64,000 bases of DNA from Fimbriiglobus ruber (GCF_002197845.1 NZ_NIDE01000017.1:1616349-1680348); one strand, 5' to 3'. Shown: positions 32,027 to 41,354, numbered from the stretch's first letter. Program-made: numbers and translations. Notes: generated by a model not told the origin, from the sequence alone.

Positions 32027-32270
32027 GTGGGCGGAGGTGGGACGCAGCGTAGGAGGTCCGCGGGATTCACGTTGAGACTTCGCACGGGGCCGTTACGGTG
32101 TCATCGTGCGAACCCGACGGGCAAGGGTTCGGTTGTCAGTATCCGCGGCGAGCCGGTTCGTGTAAGCGAACCGGCTTCGGGTACCGGAAACTGGCCCGTG
32201 TTGGCGTGCGAAGATTCACACGTTAATGATATGTTCGACTGCGGGAGAGTACCCGATGGCATGGTTAAGC

Positions 32271-32579
32271 TCACTTCGGTCCCTCAATCAAAGACACCCA
32301 TTTCCACTGATTTTTACCCGTCGCCTGAAGCATCCACAATTTACCTGTGGAAGTGTCGATGAGACCGGCTTGAGCGATTGGAACTTCGAGTTTGAAGGCT
32401 TGATAGCGACCCACCTGGGGAACCTTTTGATCCACAGGTGCCGCCCCATTTTGTTCCGCCGCTTGTGCAACCGCAGTCGTAATTTGATCCCTCCCGCCAA
32501 GAAGGACCATCGCGGCGACTGCCACGATCACGCCGCCGAGGAATGCTCCAATCAGACGCATCTGAGCTTGGCTGAACAT
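32271..32579 (-). CDS. Small single-pass membrane protein, unknown function
   Basis: 102 residues. After MFSQAQMRL comes one hydrophobic helix (IGAFLGGVIVAVAAMVLLGG), then about 70 residues with a Trp-rich end (GKLWMLQATGKNQWKWVSLI), predicted outside the cytoplasm. No recognised family, but codon bias and the shape (helix plus soluble beta-like domain ending at residue 102) support a real gene. It is divergent from the next plus-strand frame and convergent with the SPFH gene. Confidence 0.6.
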   Translation of the reverse strand: MFSQAQMRLIGAFLGGVIVAVAAMVLLGGRDQITTAVAQAAEQNGAAPVDQKVPQVGRYQAFKLEVPIAQAGLIDTSTGKLWMLQATGKNQWKWVSLIEGPK

Positions 32580-32590
32580 GGTTCACCTTT

Positions 32591-32887
32591 TTGGATATGC
32601 TGGGCGGCAGCCACATTGAACCGCGTCCCGCGATCGAGGGCAAACGTATTCCGCGATCCTCATTGAGCGCCAGCCACGGGGCACCTCACCTCGTCATTTC
32701 GGTGTTGTGCGCCACGGGGGCGGGGAACCTGGTGTGGTGGGACCGGCTGGCTCGCGACCATATCGGGGGTAGTTTTCTAGCCCGGACACCGGAAGATCTG
32801 TGGGTGTCAGTCGGGCTGGGCGGGGTCGCGGGGGTGATGGCGGCCCTCGCGTTGTGGGGCGAACTTGGCTACGAAGCGATTGGGTAA
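32591..32887 (+). CDS. Possible small membrane protein (weak)
   Basis: 98 residues from TTG 32591 (or ATG 32597). The C-terminal 30 residues form a hydrophobic segment (VSVGLGGVAGVMAALALWGE). Codon third positions are mostly G/C, but no ribosome-binding site or family is seen and the N-terminal half lacks structure. The complement of 32890-33080 is also open and codon-biased. Could be a remnant on either strand. Confidence 0.3.
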   Translation: MDMLGGSHIEPRPAIEGKRIPRSSLSASHGAPHLVISVLCATGAGNLVWWDRLARDHIGGSFLARTPEDLWVSVGLGGVAGVMAALALWGELGYEAIG

Positions 32888-33127
32888 GGTGACTGCCTGC
32901 CACGGTTGGAGTTCGGCGATTTTTCCCCCGCCATTCAAATATGCGACCGCGTACAGCGAATCACCTAGCGCTGGCGAGTGTGAAAAAAGACAACCTCTCC
33001 CAAGGGTTCGGTATACGATCGCGGCCGCGCTTCCCCAAAAAACGAGGTTAACGTCCAGCTTGCGGTTCTGTTTTAGTGCGGTGACAATTGTCGCTGTAAA
33101 GACAAGTCCCTTATCAGGAGCGAGCAC

Positions 33128-34300
33128 GTGTCGAAGCCCATCGTGAAGATCGCAGGCGTCATACTGATTATCCTCTGTGCGGCGGGCAGGCCGGTTTCGG
33201 CGGACGAACCCCGCACCAAGGGGAGCGCAATCGTGTTCGACAGCAAACTGTCGTTCCCTTGTCGCGACGTGACGCCGAAGGACTTCTCTGCGGCCAACAA
33301 GGACCGCAAGGTCGTCGAGGCCACCCTGCGGGTGTCGGCCAACTTCGCCATCGAGGAGAAGGAAATCGAGAGCGTCGTTTACAAGTTGATGCTGCCCGAC
33401 CACGTGGAGATCGCCGACTATTTGCCGAAAACGGAACTGGCCTCCGACGTGAGCGGGACGGTGGACACCCAGCAAAAGGTGGCGAGTAAAACCAGCATGA
33501 TCGTCTCGTTCGAGGCCGGGGGGAAGATCGGCTACCGAATCCCGACCGCGCTCGAAGTGGAAGGGCACGCCTCGGGGGCGAGCAAGGACAAGAAGGCGAA
33601 CGAAGTGAGTTCGGGCGTTCAGGTGAAATTCTTACCCCCGAAGCAGCTCGTCGTGGCGGCCGGGACACAGGACCGGGGTCAAACACTGTACTTCAAGTTG
33701 CGCCCCTTCAGTCAGATCACACTCGAAGGGGAAAAAGAGTTCGCGTTCCTCCTCGTCGTCCCAAAGGAGTGGGCCGGCGAGTGCATTGTCTTGGACTGTG
33801 CGGCTTACCAGAAGGGGTACCGGGACATCGTGGCCAAGCAGGCGATGGGGATTGGCTTGTACATGCACGGGGACGGCGCGACCCGCACGCGTGTCGAGCA
33901 ACTGGCGAAGGAGGCGAAGACGTCCACGGCCTCGTTACTGGCGACCAAGAATGAACCGGCCGGACCGGCGGAAGCGGTCAAGTCCGTCCCCACCGGCCCA
34001 GCCAGTCTGACCTGCGAAAAGTGCGCGGGCAAGTACACCTTCTCCCACCAGAAACTTTACGAAACGACGGCCACGTTCACCAAGGACGGCACATGGGACG
34101 GCTGGACCGGGTACGTGAACTTCCCCAAACTGAACGGGCAACGTGGAACGTGGTCCATCAAGGATGGGAAGTTAACGATCGTTCAGACGCACCTATCCGG
34201 AGTTCCACTCCAGCTCACGATTCTTGAGCAGATGATCAAGGATTTCGACGAGAAAGCAGGTGTGATCATCCTGGAGAATGGAAGTAAACTCAACAAGTGA
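33128..34300 (+). CDS. Secreted protein, unknown function
   Basis: 390 residues from GTG 33128, with aggag eight bases upstream. A signal peptide (VKIAGVILIILCAAGRPVSA, then DEPRTK) is followed by two beta-rich regions (about 30-270 and 295-390). The second contains a CEKC pair and alternating strands (YTFSHQKLYETTATFTKDGT), as in lipocalin-like or TIGR-type small secreted repeats. There is no catalytic motif. Probably exported to the periplasm or beyond. It stands between unknown genes and purC, with no visible operon partner. Confidence 0.75.
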   Translation: MSKPIVKIAGVILIILCAAGRPVSADEPRTKGSAIVFDSKLSFPCRDVTPKDFSAANKDRKVVEATLRVSANFAIEEKEIESVVYKLMLPDHVEIADYLPKTELASDVSGTVDTQQKVASKTSMIVSFEAGGKIGYRIPTALEVEGHASGASKDKKANEVSSGVQVKFLPPKQLVVAAGTQDRGQTLYFKLRPFSQITLEGEKEFAFLLVVPKEWAGECIVLDCAAYQKGYRDIVAKQAMGIGLYMHGDGATRTRVEQLAKEAKTSTASLLATKNEPAGPAEAVKSVPTGPASLTCEKCAGKYTFSHQKLYETTATFTKDGTWDGWTGYVNFPKLNGQRGTWSIKDGKLTIVQTHLSGVPLQLTILEQMIKDFDEKAGVIILENGSKLNK

Positions 34301-34335
34301 CGACGGGAGACGCGGATGCGTCTCCCCATCAAGAC

Positions 34336-35220
34336 TCAGCCCCTCACCCCCGTCAGCCGCTCCAGTGCTTCCTGGTACTTGGCCGCGGTCTGCTCGACGA
34401 TGTCGGGCGGTAGCGGGGGCGGCGGGCTGTTCTTGTCCCAGGCGGTCGTTTCGAGCCAGTTGCGGAGGAACTGCTTGTCGAACGACGGCGGCGACCCGCC
34501 CACCCGGTACGACTCGGCCGGCCAGAAGCGAGAACTGTCGGGGGTCAGCACTTCGTCGATCAGGATCAACTCGCCGGACGGCAGCGTGCCCCATTCCAGC
34601 TTCGTGTCCGCGATGATGATCCCCCGGCCCGCGGCGAACGCGGCTGCCCGCTTGTAGACATCGAGCGTCCGGTCGCGGAGGTCGGCGGCAAGGTCTTTGC
34701 CCACGGCCCGGGCCATCGCGTCGAACGAAATGTTCTCGTCGTGGAGCCCTTCCTCGGCCTTGGTCGCTGGGGTGAAGATCGGCTCCGGTAGCTTTTCCGC
34801 CTCGCGCAGGTCGGCCGGTAGCGTGATCCCGCACACCGTTCCCGCCTGCCGGTATTCTTTCCACCCGGACCCGAGGAGATACCCCCGGGCGACGCACTCG
34901 ACCGGGATCACGGTCGTTTTGCGAACGAGCATCGTCCGCCCTTCAAACACGTCTCGTTGCGCCCGGAATGGCTCGGGTAAGTCGGCGACATCGTCACTCA
35001 GGAGGTGGTTCGGGACGCCGAGCCAGGCGAGCCAGAACTTGGTCATCGCGGTCAGCACCCGGCCCTTGCCGGGGATGCCGTTCGGCATGACCCAGTCGAA
35101 GGCGCTGATGCGGTCGGTGACGACGATGGCGAGCTGCTCGCCGAGGTCGTACACGTCGCGGACCTTCCCCCGCCGGCACGGGATGCCGGGGACTTCGGTT
35201 TGCAAGACGGCGGCAGTCAT
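34336..35220 (-). CDS. purC: Phosphoribosylaminoimidazole-succinocarboxamide synthase (SAICAR synthase)
   Basis: 294 residues. PurC joins aspartate to CAIR with ATP in purine synthesis. The family motifs are present: GKVRDVYDLGEQLAIVVTDR, SAFDWVMPNGIPGKGRVLTA, PVECVARGYLLGSGWKEY, and the ATP/Mg site ADTKLEWG with LILIDEVLTPDSSRFWP. Length is near the long eukaryote-like/planctomycete form (about 295-310) rather than the short E. coli form (237). Convergent with the unknown secreted gene upstream and separated from the DUF1080 gene by an inverted repeat. Confidence 0.96.
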   Translation of the reverse strand: MTAAVLQTEVPGIPCRRGKVRDVYDLGEQLAIVVTDRISAFDWVMPNGIPGKGRVLTAMTKFWLAWLGVPNHLLSDDVADLPEPFRAQRDVFEGRTMLVRKTTVIPVECVARGYLLGSGWKEYRQAGTVCGITLPADLREAEKLPEPIFTPATKAEEGLHDENISFDAMARAVGKDLAADLRDRTLDVYKRAAAFAAGRGIIIADTKLEWGTLPSGELILIDEVLTPDSSRFWPAESYRVGGSPPSFDKQFLRNWLETTAWDKNSPPPPLPPDIVEQTAAKYQEALERLTGVRG

Positions 35221-35240
35221 GTGATCCTCGATCGCGCAAA

Positions 35241-35334
35241 GGCGAGCGGGGGACGTGAGTCCCCTGATTCTTGGGAATCGTCACTTCGGGTTCGCTGTTC
35301 CCAAGAATCAGGGGACTCACGTCCCCCGCTCGCC
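35241..35334. repeat. Inverted-repeat element, family A, copy 2
   Basis: Arms of 37 bp at 35241-35277 (ggcgagcgggggacgtgagt...) and 35298-35334 are exact inverted copies with a 20-bp spacer. The arms match those of the element at 8173-8372. It lies eight bases beyond the stop of the minus-strand DUF1080 gene and can fold as its transcript end. Not coding. Confidence 0.9.
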
Positions 35335-35341
35335 AGTCTTT

Positions 35342-35968
35342 TTACTTCTTACTCAAATCCGTGAACTTGATGTCCTTGAATTCGACCCGCATCGACGGGA
35401 AGCCGGCGTGGATCTGGAACGCGATGATCCCCTCGGCCGGGGTCGGGTTCTTGCCCTTGTTGTCCGGGAAGTCTTCGTCCACCGTCACCTGATCGTTCAC
35501 CTTGATGACGATGTGGTTCCCCTTGGCGACGACGTGGTACTCGTTGAAGTCCTTTTCCTTCCCCTTGGCCGCGTCGACCTTGGGCTTCACCATGTACCCG
35601 CCGACGCCTTCGCCGTACAGGAGGCCGAAGTACCCCTTGGCCGCGTCGACTTGCGGGCCGGCGACGACGAACTTTTTCGGGTCTTTCAGGACGCTGCGGA
35701 TCTGGACGCCGCTGTTGCCCACGCCGTCCCGCAGCTGAACCTTGTAAGACATTTCGAAATCGCCGTATTTCTTCTTACTGCAGAAGAACGTGTTGTACTT
35801 CGGGTCTTCCTTGGTTTCGCCGACGATCGTGCCGCCGTCGAGCTTCCACAGATCCTCGCGGCCTTCCCAGTTCGCCGGGTCGAGGAAGTCCTTGGTGTCG
35901 TCGGCGCGACCGGCGGACGCGAGCGATACGAGCAGGCCGAAGGCGGCCAACAGGTGCGAGAGGCGCAT
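35342..35968 (-). CDS. Secreted DUF1080 (3-keto-disaccharide hydrolase-like) protein
   Basis: 208 residues with a signal peptide (MRLSHLLAAFGLLVSLASAG, then RADDTKDFL). The rest is one concanavalin-like domain: NTFFCSKKKYGDFEMSYKVQ, RDGVGNSGVQIRS, YFGLLYGEGVGGYM and GIIAFQIHAGFPSMRVEFKD. The family, very numerous in planctomycetes, includes 3-keto-glycoside hydrolases and carbohydrate-binding secreted proteins; the true substrate cannot be told. Single-domain form, no cytochrome c fusion. Upstream lies the divergent MFS gene. Confidence 0.92.
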   Translation of the reverse strand: MRLSHLLAAFGLLVSLASAGRADDTKDFLDPANWEGREDLWKLDGGTIVGETKEDPKYNTFFCSKKKYGDFEMSYKVQLRDGVGNSGVQIRSVLKDPKKFVVAGPQVDAAKGYFGLLYGEGVGGYMVKPKVDAAKGKEKDFNEYHVVAKGNHIVIKVNDQVTVDEDFPDNKGKNPTPAEGIIAFQIHAGFPSMRVEFKDIKFTDLSKK

Positions 35969-36163
35969 AACGTCGAACTCCAGTGTGGTACGGTGCGGCC
36001 CCCGGATACGCCGGGGGGTTAGTTATCCTGCCCACACGGGCCGCGGTTTGCAACGGGGTGATCGAAAAACGCCGCGGGTTGCACCCCCGGGCGGTTCTCC
36101 ATACCCTCACCCCATCCGCCCGTGCGCCCGCCTTCCTGGTTCCCGTCCCCCGGAGACCGTCTC

Positions 36164-37663
36164 GTGTCGTCCACTGCCCCCGGTTCGTCGCCCGGCCTGA
36201 GTCCGGTCGTCCGCTTTCTGGTCCTGGCCGTCGCCTCCATCGGGTTTCTTTTCGATACATACGAACTGCTGATGCTCCCGGTGATCGCCGGGCCGGCCCT
36301 GTCCGAACTCCTCCAGGTGCCGGCGAACAACCCGCTAGTCCGGCAGTGGGTCGGGTGGATGCTGTGGTCGGCGGCTGTCTGCGGCGGGCTGTTCGGGTTG
36401 CTCGGCGGGTTCCTGATCGACCGCTTCGGGCGGAAGACGGTCATGGTCGGCAGCATCCTGTTGTACTCGCTGTCGCCGCTGGCCGCCGCGTTCAGCTCCG
36501 AGGCGTGGATGCTGCTCGTGTTCCGGTGTACCACGTTCATCGGCATTTGCGTCGAGTTCGTCGCCGCGATCACCTGGCTGGCCGAATTGTTCGAAGACCG
36601 CAGAACGCGGGAACTGGCGATCGGGTGGACCCAGGCGTTCGCGTCGGTCGGCGGACTGTTGGTTACGGGGGCGAACGCCCTGACCGCGAAGTACGCGGCC
36701 GATCTGCCGGCCCTCCCGGTCGAGGCCCCGTTGAACGCCCACGCGGGCTGGCGGTACACGCTGATTTCCGGGCTGATCCCCGGGGCCCTGATCCTCATGC
36801 TCATGCCGTTCGTCCCGGAGTCGCAGGCGTGGCTGGCCCGGAAGCGGGCCGGCACGCTCCGCCGCCCGCGGTTCGGTGAGTTGTTCGCGCCGGGCCTGGT
36901 CCGCACCACGCTCGTGGCGACCGCGCTGTCCGCGTGTGCATACGCGGGCGCGTTCGGTGCACTGCAACTGACCCCGGCCCAAGTGGTCCCCGGGTTGCCC
37001 GAACTGGCCGAACACCAGAAAGCCCTTCAACCGCTCGCGAAAGAGGCGGCCGCCCTGAACGGCAAGCTGAACCAGACGCCGCGCGAGTCCGACGAGCGGA
37101 AAGACCTGATCAAACAGATCGTGGCCAACCGCAAGCAGCAAGAGCCGCACGCGAAGCCGATCACGGAGAAGGGGACGGAAGCCCAATTCTGGCAGGAAAT
37201 CGGCGGCCTCGCCGGGCGGATCGTGTTGGCCGTGTTGGTGGTCGTGATCGCCAGTCGGCGGACCCTGTTGCGGGTCTTCCTGCTGCCGGGCCTGGTGATG
37301 TTCCCGCTGACGTACTACTACCTGTTCCAGCAGCAGCCCGACGTGTTCGTGTACGGCGTCTTCCTGTGCGGGCTCTGTACGGTCGCCCAGTTCAGCTACT
37401 TCGGCGAGTACCTGCCGAAGGCATTCCCCCTGCACCTGCGGGGCACCGGTGGGAGCTTCGCGACGAACGTCGGCGGCCGGATGATCGGGACGTCCGCGTC
37501 CCTGTTGACGACGGCCGTCGTCGCGCCTCTCCTCCCGGGTTCCACCTTCGTTCAGGTGGCGACCGGGGCCGCGATCGTCGGAGGCGGGGTGTACGTGATC
37601 GGGTTGCTGCTGTCGTTCGTGCTACCCGAGCCGAAGGAAGAGACGCTGGTCAAGGCCGAATAA
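36164..37663 (+). CDS. MFS transporter with large central cytoplasmic insertion
   Basis: 499 residues from GTG 36164, eight bases after a ggaga site; GTG 36122 is a weaker alternative. Twelve-helix major facilitator: the first half includes FLFDTYELLMLPVIAGPALS, LLGGFLIDRFGRKTVMVG (the MFS motif G-x-x-x-D-R-x-G-R-R/K) and FRCTTFIGICVEFV. Between helices 6 and 7-like segments lies a charged, helical insertion of about 80 residues (EHQKALQPLAKEAAALNGKL, then ERKDLIKQIVANRKQQEPHA) which most MFS proteins lack. The second half ends with FVLPEPKEETLVKAE. Substrate unknown; sugar or organic-acid carriers are closest in layout. Confidence 0.85.
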   Translation: MSSTAPGSSPGLSPVVRFLVLAVASIGFLFDTYELLMLPVIAGPALSELLQVPANNPLVRQWVGWMLWSAAVCGGLFGLLGGFLIDRFGRKTVMVGSILLYSLSPLAAAFSSEAWMLLVFRCTTFIGICVEFVAAITWLAELFEDRRTRELAIGWTQAFASVGGLLVTGANALTAKYAADLPALPVEAPLNAHAGWRYTLISGLIPGALILMLMPFVPESQAWLARKRAGTLRRPRFGELFAPGLVRTTLVATALSACAYAGAFGALQLTPAQVVPGLPELAEHQKALQPLAKEAAALNGKLNQTPRESDERKDLIKQIVANRKQQEPHAKPITEKGTEAQFWQEIGGLAGRIVLAVLVVVIASRRTLLRVFLLPGLVMFPLTYYYLFQQQPDVFVYGVFLCGLCTVAQFSYFGEYLPKAFPLHLRGTGGSFATNVGGRMIGTSASLLTTAVVAPLLPGSTFVQVATGAAIVGGGVYVIGLLLSFVLPEPKEETLVKAE

Positions 37664-37886
37664 GCGGCGATCCCGGGCGAGCGGGGCGGCATTCGCCGTG
37701 GCCCTTGCGCTATCCGTGGGAATCGGCGCTCAACTGTCGCCCGAATGCCGAGCGGGGTAAAATCCGTTCGGACGAGGCCGTTGAAGCCGGCGACGGCCGA
37801 AGGTCTGGAGAGGGTCGGGTCAATGGCGGCGTTGATGTCATGGAAGTAACCGACTGAAGTCCGTCGCGAATCCGTAAAATCTCCTC

Positions 37887-39230
37887 ATGTCCGGCCCGCT
37901 CCGCTCTTTCTTCCTCGGCCTCGCCCCCCGGCCGACCGACCCGCGCTGGGAATTGGCCGCCGAATCGATCGCGGTCAAGATCCGGTGGTTCGGCCTCGTC
38001 GTCGGCGGGCTCGTCGCCAACTTCGGCTCCGACCAAGGCGACCGCCTGCCGCTCAACGTCATCCTCGCGCTGGGGTTCGGGTTCACGGCCGTTAACACCG
38101 TCTTGTACCGCCGCGGCCGGGTTTTCCTGAAGGATTTCCCGCTCCTCATCTCGGCCATGGAAGCCCTGTTCATCGGCTTGCTATGCCACTTCGAGTCCGG
38201 GACCGAGAGCCCGTTCCGCTTTTACTACCTGCTCTCGCTCATCTGCTGCGCGATCCGGTACACTCCGCGGGTCACGTTCGTCACCTGCGGGCTCGATTGC
38301 TTCAGTTACGCGCTCTTTTACATCGCCCAGCCGGACGGCGGCCGCAACCCGTATTTCTTCTTGCTCACCTTGGTTATCCTCATCTGGGTCACGTGGACGG
38401 CGGGAGCGATGGCCCGGTTGCTCAAGCGGGCCGGGGAAGACCTCCGCGTCCTCAACGCCGCCCTCCGCGAGAACCAGGCCCAGCTCGAATCCCGGATCGC
38501 CGACCGGACCCGCGAACTGGAAGAGTCGCAGGCCCAGGTGCTGCACCAGGAGAAGATGGCCGCGTTCGGCCTGCTCGCAGCCGGCATCGCGCACGAGGTC
38601 GGGAACCCGCTCACCTCGATCAGCGGCGTTGTCCAGATGCTCGAGCGCCGCGACCCGGACTCGTACACCCGCGACAAACTCGGCCTCGTTACCGGCCAAC
38701 TCGCCCGCATCCAGGCGATCCTCCGCGAACTCGTCACCTTCAGCCGCCCCGCGAGCGACACCCGCGGGCGGGTGTCCGTCCGCGACGTGGTGGACGAAGC
38801 GCTGGCGATCGCCAAGTTTTATAAGGGCGGCAAGAACCGCCAGATCGTGGCCGCCATCCCCGACAACCTGCCGCCGCTCGTCGGGGTCCGGGATCAACTC
38901 GTCCAGGTCGTGTTCAACCTGGTGTTGAACGCGATCGATGCGACCGGCAAGGGGGGCAGGATCGAGGTGGCCGTCGTGACCGAGAAAGAGCGGGTGGCCC
39001 TGCACGTAATCGACGACGGGACGGGAATCGACCCGGCCCACCGTGTCCGCCTCTTCCGCCCATATTTCACAACCAAGAAACATGGCACCGGACTCGGCCT
39101 GTTCGTCATCCGCCGGATCGTCGAGCAGCACGGCGGGGTCGTCGGCGTCGAATCCGAGCCCGGCCGCGGCACGACCTTCCGCGTCGAGCTGCCGGTCGCC
39201 CCACGGACTCAAATATTAGCCACGGATTAA
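37887..39230 (+). CDS. Membrane sensor histidine kinase, NtrB-like
   Basis: 447 residues. About five to six membrane segments (residues 30-175) are followed by a coiled coil (RVLNAALRENQAQLESRIAD) and the kinase core: H-box LAAGIAHEVGNPLTSISGVV (phospho-His), N-box VVFNLVLNAIDATGKGG and G-boxes VIDDGTGIDP, TKKHGTGLGLFVI. No PAS domain; sensing is probably through the membrane part. It lies 109 bp upstream of a sigma-54 response regulator in the same direction, a natural partner. Its last three codons and stop (GCC ACG GAT TAA) fall inside the inverted repeat at 39219-39310. Confidence 0.92.
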   Translation: MSGPLRSFFLGLAPRPTDPRWELAAESIAVKIRWFGLVVGGLVANFGSDQGDRLPLNVILALGFGFTAVNTVLYRRGRVFLKDFPLLISAMEALFIGLLCHFESGTESPFRFYYLLSLICCAIRYTPRVTFVTCGLDCFSYALFYIAQPDGGRNPYFFLLTLVILIWVTWTAGAMARLLKRAGEDLRVLNAALRENQAQLESRIADRTRELEESQAQVLHQEKMAAFGLLAAGIAHEVGNPLTSISGVVQMLERRDPDSYTRDKLGLVTGQLARIQAILRELVTFSRPASDTRGRVSVRDVVDEALAIAKFYKGGKNRQIVAAIPDNLPPLVGVRDQLVQVVFNLVLNAIDATGKGGRIEVAVVTEKERVALHVIDDGTGIDPAHRVRLFRPYFTTKKHGTGLGLFVIRRIVEQHGGVVGVESEPGRGTTFRVELPVAPRTQILATD

Positions 39231-39310
39231 CACGGATCGACACGGATCAGAAATAAGACATGACATAATGATTTCTTTCTGATCCGTGTCGATCCGTGTT
39301 AATCCGTGGC
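39219..39310. repeat. Inverted repeat over a kinase stop codon, 35-bp arms
   Basis: Arms 39219-39253 (gccacggattaacacggatc...) and 39276-39310 are exact inverted copies with a 22-bp spacer. Each arm has internal cacggat direct units. It overlaps the end of the histidine kinase gene and precedes the response regulator gene by 29 bp, so it may attenuate transcription between the two. Confidence 0.9.
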
Positions 39311-39339
39311 AAAAATCGAACCTTTGCTGTGAGTCTTCG

Positions 39340-40719
39340 ATGTCGGCCCGTACCACTCCCCTGGCGACCATTCTCGTCGTGGACGACGAGCCGATTATTC
39401 GCGAGACGCTCGCGGAGTTTCTCCACCAAGAAGGCTTCGCGGTCGTCGCGGTGGGGACGGGCGAGGAGGCCGTCGCCCGGGCCGCGGAGCAGCGGTTTGA
39501 CGTGCTGCTCTGCGACGTCAACCTGCCCGGGTGGGACGGCATCGAGGTGATGGAACGGGTGGCGAAAGTCTGCCCCGAGACGTTCGTGATGCTGATCACG
39601 GCCTATGCGACGGTCGAAACGGCGGTCGAGGCGTTCCAGAAGGGCGCGCACGACTACCTGATGAAGCCGATCATCCTCCACGAAGTCGGCGGGAAGATCC
39701 GCCGCCTGATCCGGACCCGGGACGTCTTCCGCGAAAACCAGTGGCTCCGCCGCGAGCTGAGCCGAACCGAGGACGGGGGTGGGGAAATGGTTGTCGGCCG
39801 CAGCCCGGCCATGCGCCAGGCGCTAGACCTCGCCCGGAAAGTCGGCCCGACGTCGTCGACCGTGCTGATCCTCGGCGAGAGCGGGACCGGGAAGGAACTG
39901 CTCGCCCGGGCGGTCCACTGCCACGCGCAGGCCGCGAAGCCGACGGGCGGGCGGTTCATCGCCGTCAACTGCGCGGCCATCCCGCACGACCTGCTGGAAA
40001 ACCAACTCTTCGGCCACCGCCGCGGCGCGTTCACCGGGGCCGACAAGGACGCCCCCGGGATCTTCGCCCACGCGGGCCCGGGGACCGTCTTTCTGGACGA
40101 GATCGGCGAACTCCCGCTCGGCACCCAGGCTAAATTGCTCCGCGCGATCGAGCAGAAGGAAGTGTTCCCGGTCGGCGCGAACGAACCCTCCCGGGTCGAG
40201 GCCCGCGTCCTCGCGGCGACCAACAAGGATCTGGCGAAGGAGGCTGCCGAGGGGCGGTTCCGGGAAGACCTCTTTTACCGGCTGAACGTCGTCTCGATCA
40301 AGCTCCCCCCGCTCCGCGAACGGCGGGAAGACCTGCCCGACCTGATCGAATTCCTACTCGCGAAGCACGCCCGCTCGATGGGCAAGAAGATGACCGGGGT
40401 GAGTCACGAGGCCATGCAGCTGTTGCTCGCGCACCCGTGGAGGGGGAACGTCCGGGAGCTGGACAACGCGCTCCAGCGGGCACTGATCCTGGGCGACGGC
40501 CCGCTCGTCTCCCCGTCCGACCTGCCGCCCGACATCGCGCCGCAGCCCGCCGACCCGTTCGGCGTGAACGACCTCGGCACCGCCGTTGAGCGGTTCGAGC
40601 GACTGCACATCGAGCGCATCCTCCGGGCCGCCCCGGACAAGCGGGAAGCCGCGAAGATGCTGGGCATCGGCCTGAGTTCGCTGTACCGCAAGATCGAGCA
40701 GTACGGGATCGGTGTTTAG
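39340..40719 (+). CDS. Sigma-54-dependent response regulator, NtrC type
   Basis: 459 residues from ATG 39340 (earlier in-frame ATG at 39286 lies in the repeat and is rejected). Receiver domain (about 8-120, TILVVDDEPIIRETL, phospho-Asp in LLCDVNLPGWDG), AAA+ sigma-54 activation domain with Walker A GESGTGKELLARAVH, the sigma-54 contact loop GAFTGADK and Walker B TVFLDEIGELP, and a C-terminal Fis-type helix-turn-helix (REAAKMLGIGLSSLYRKIEQ). It should switch on sigma-54 promoters when phosphorylated by the kinase at 37887-39230. Targets are not identified; no clear -24/-12 site was seen near. Confidence 0.94.
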   Translation: MSARTTPLATILVVDDEPIIRETLAEFLHQEGFAVVAVGTGEEAVARAAEQRFDVLLCDVNLPGWDGIEVMERVAKVCPETFVMLITAYATVETAVEAFQKGAHDYLMKPIILHEVGGKIRRLIRTRDVFRENQWLRRELSRTEDGGGEMVVGRSPAMRQALDLARKVGPTSSTVLILGESGTGKELLARAVHCHAQAAKPTGGRFIAVNCAAIPHDLLENQLFGHRRGAFTGADKDAPGIFAHAGPGTVFLDEIGELPLGTQAKLLRAIEQKEVFPVGANEPSRVEARVLAATNKDLAKEAAEGRFREDLFYRLNVVSIKLPPLRERREDLPDLIEFLLAKHARSMGKKMTGVSHEAMQLLLAHPWRGNVRELDNALQRALILGDGPLVSPSDLPPDIAPQPADPFGVNDLGTAVERFERLHIERILRAAPDKREAAKMLGIGLSSLYRKIEQYGIGV

Positions 40720-40817
40720 ACCGGACCGAAGTCGTCGGGTCGGCCCGCGACACCGACGCGCGACAGTTGGGGGCGGACGCGTCCCGCCGTCGCGTGCCGG
40801 TTGGACGAGGGGCAGGT

Positions 40818-41354
40818 TCAGCGCTTGGTCGCGGTTACGTAGAACACGTTCAACTTTTCCGTGGAGACGTCCTTCACGACGATCTGGACGTCCGTTTTGT
40901 TCTTGGCCGTACTCACCGCACAGATCACGTCTTCCACACTGTTCACCGCGTACCCGTTGACGTGCGTGATGACGTCGCCGGGGTCGACCTGCCAGGCTCC
41001 TTCTTCGTCCGCCTTGCCGGGGACGGTCCGCATGTTCGCGAGGCCCGCGCCCTCGACGGGGCCGCCAACTCCGACGCCCGTGCCCTTGATGGCCTGGGGG
41101 AAGAAGCCGAGTGTCCACGCTTCGGCCGGCATCTTGACCTTCACTGCGTCCTTCGCCGGCTTGAGTTTGACCTCGAACGGGCCGTCGCCCGGTTTCTCCT
41201 CGGGCGTGACTTCGGTCGGCGTCAACGTGAACTCTTTGCCCGCGGCGACCACGGTATCGCGGTCCGATTTTTTGTCCTCCTGCGACTGGCCGGGCAAAAC
41301 GGCCCCGAGCAGCATCAGCGTCGCCAAGGAAAAGACCGCGGCTGAACGAATCAT
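40818..41354 (-). CDS. Secreted PDZ-domain protein
   Basis: 178 residues. Signal peptide MIRSAAVFSLATLMLLGAVL, then a charged segment (about 25-70) and a PDZ fold (about 85-170): TLGFFPQAIKGTGVGVGGPV, EGAGLANMRTVPG and VDPGDVITHVNGYAVNSVED. No protease domain is present, so it is a PDZ-only exported protein that may present or tether partners. Convergent with the response regulator gene and divergent from the rhomboid gene. Confidence 0.82.
   Translation of the reverse strand: MIRSAAVFSLATLMLLGAVLPGQSQEDKKSDRDTVVAAGKEFTLTPTEVTPEEKPGDGPFEVKLKPAKDAVKVKMPAEAWTLGFFPQAIKGTGVGVGGPVEGAGLANMRTVPGKADEEGAWQVDPGDVITHVNGYAVNSVEDVICAVSTAKNKTDVQIVVKDVSTEKLNVFYVTATKR

Noticed and set aside
32807..33120. 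Minus-strand frame with codon bias (SLYAVAYLNGGGKIAELQPW) before the secreted protein gene.
   Set aside because: No start codon with a ribosome-binding site outside the plus-strand gene and no recognised family; it might be a remnant but I cannot support it.
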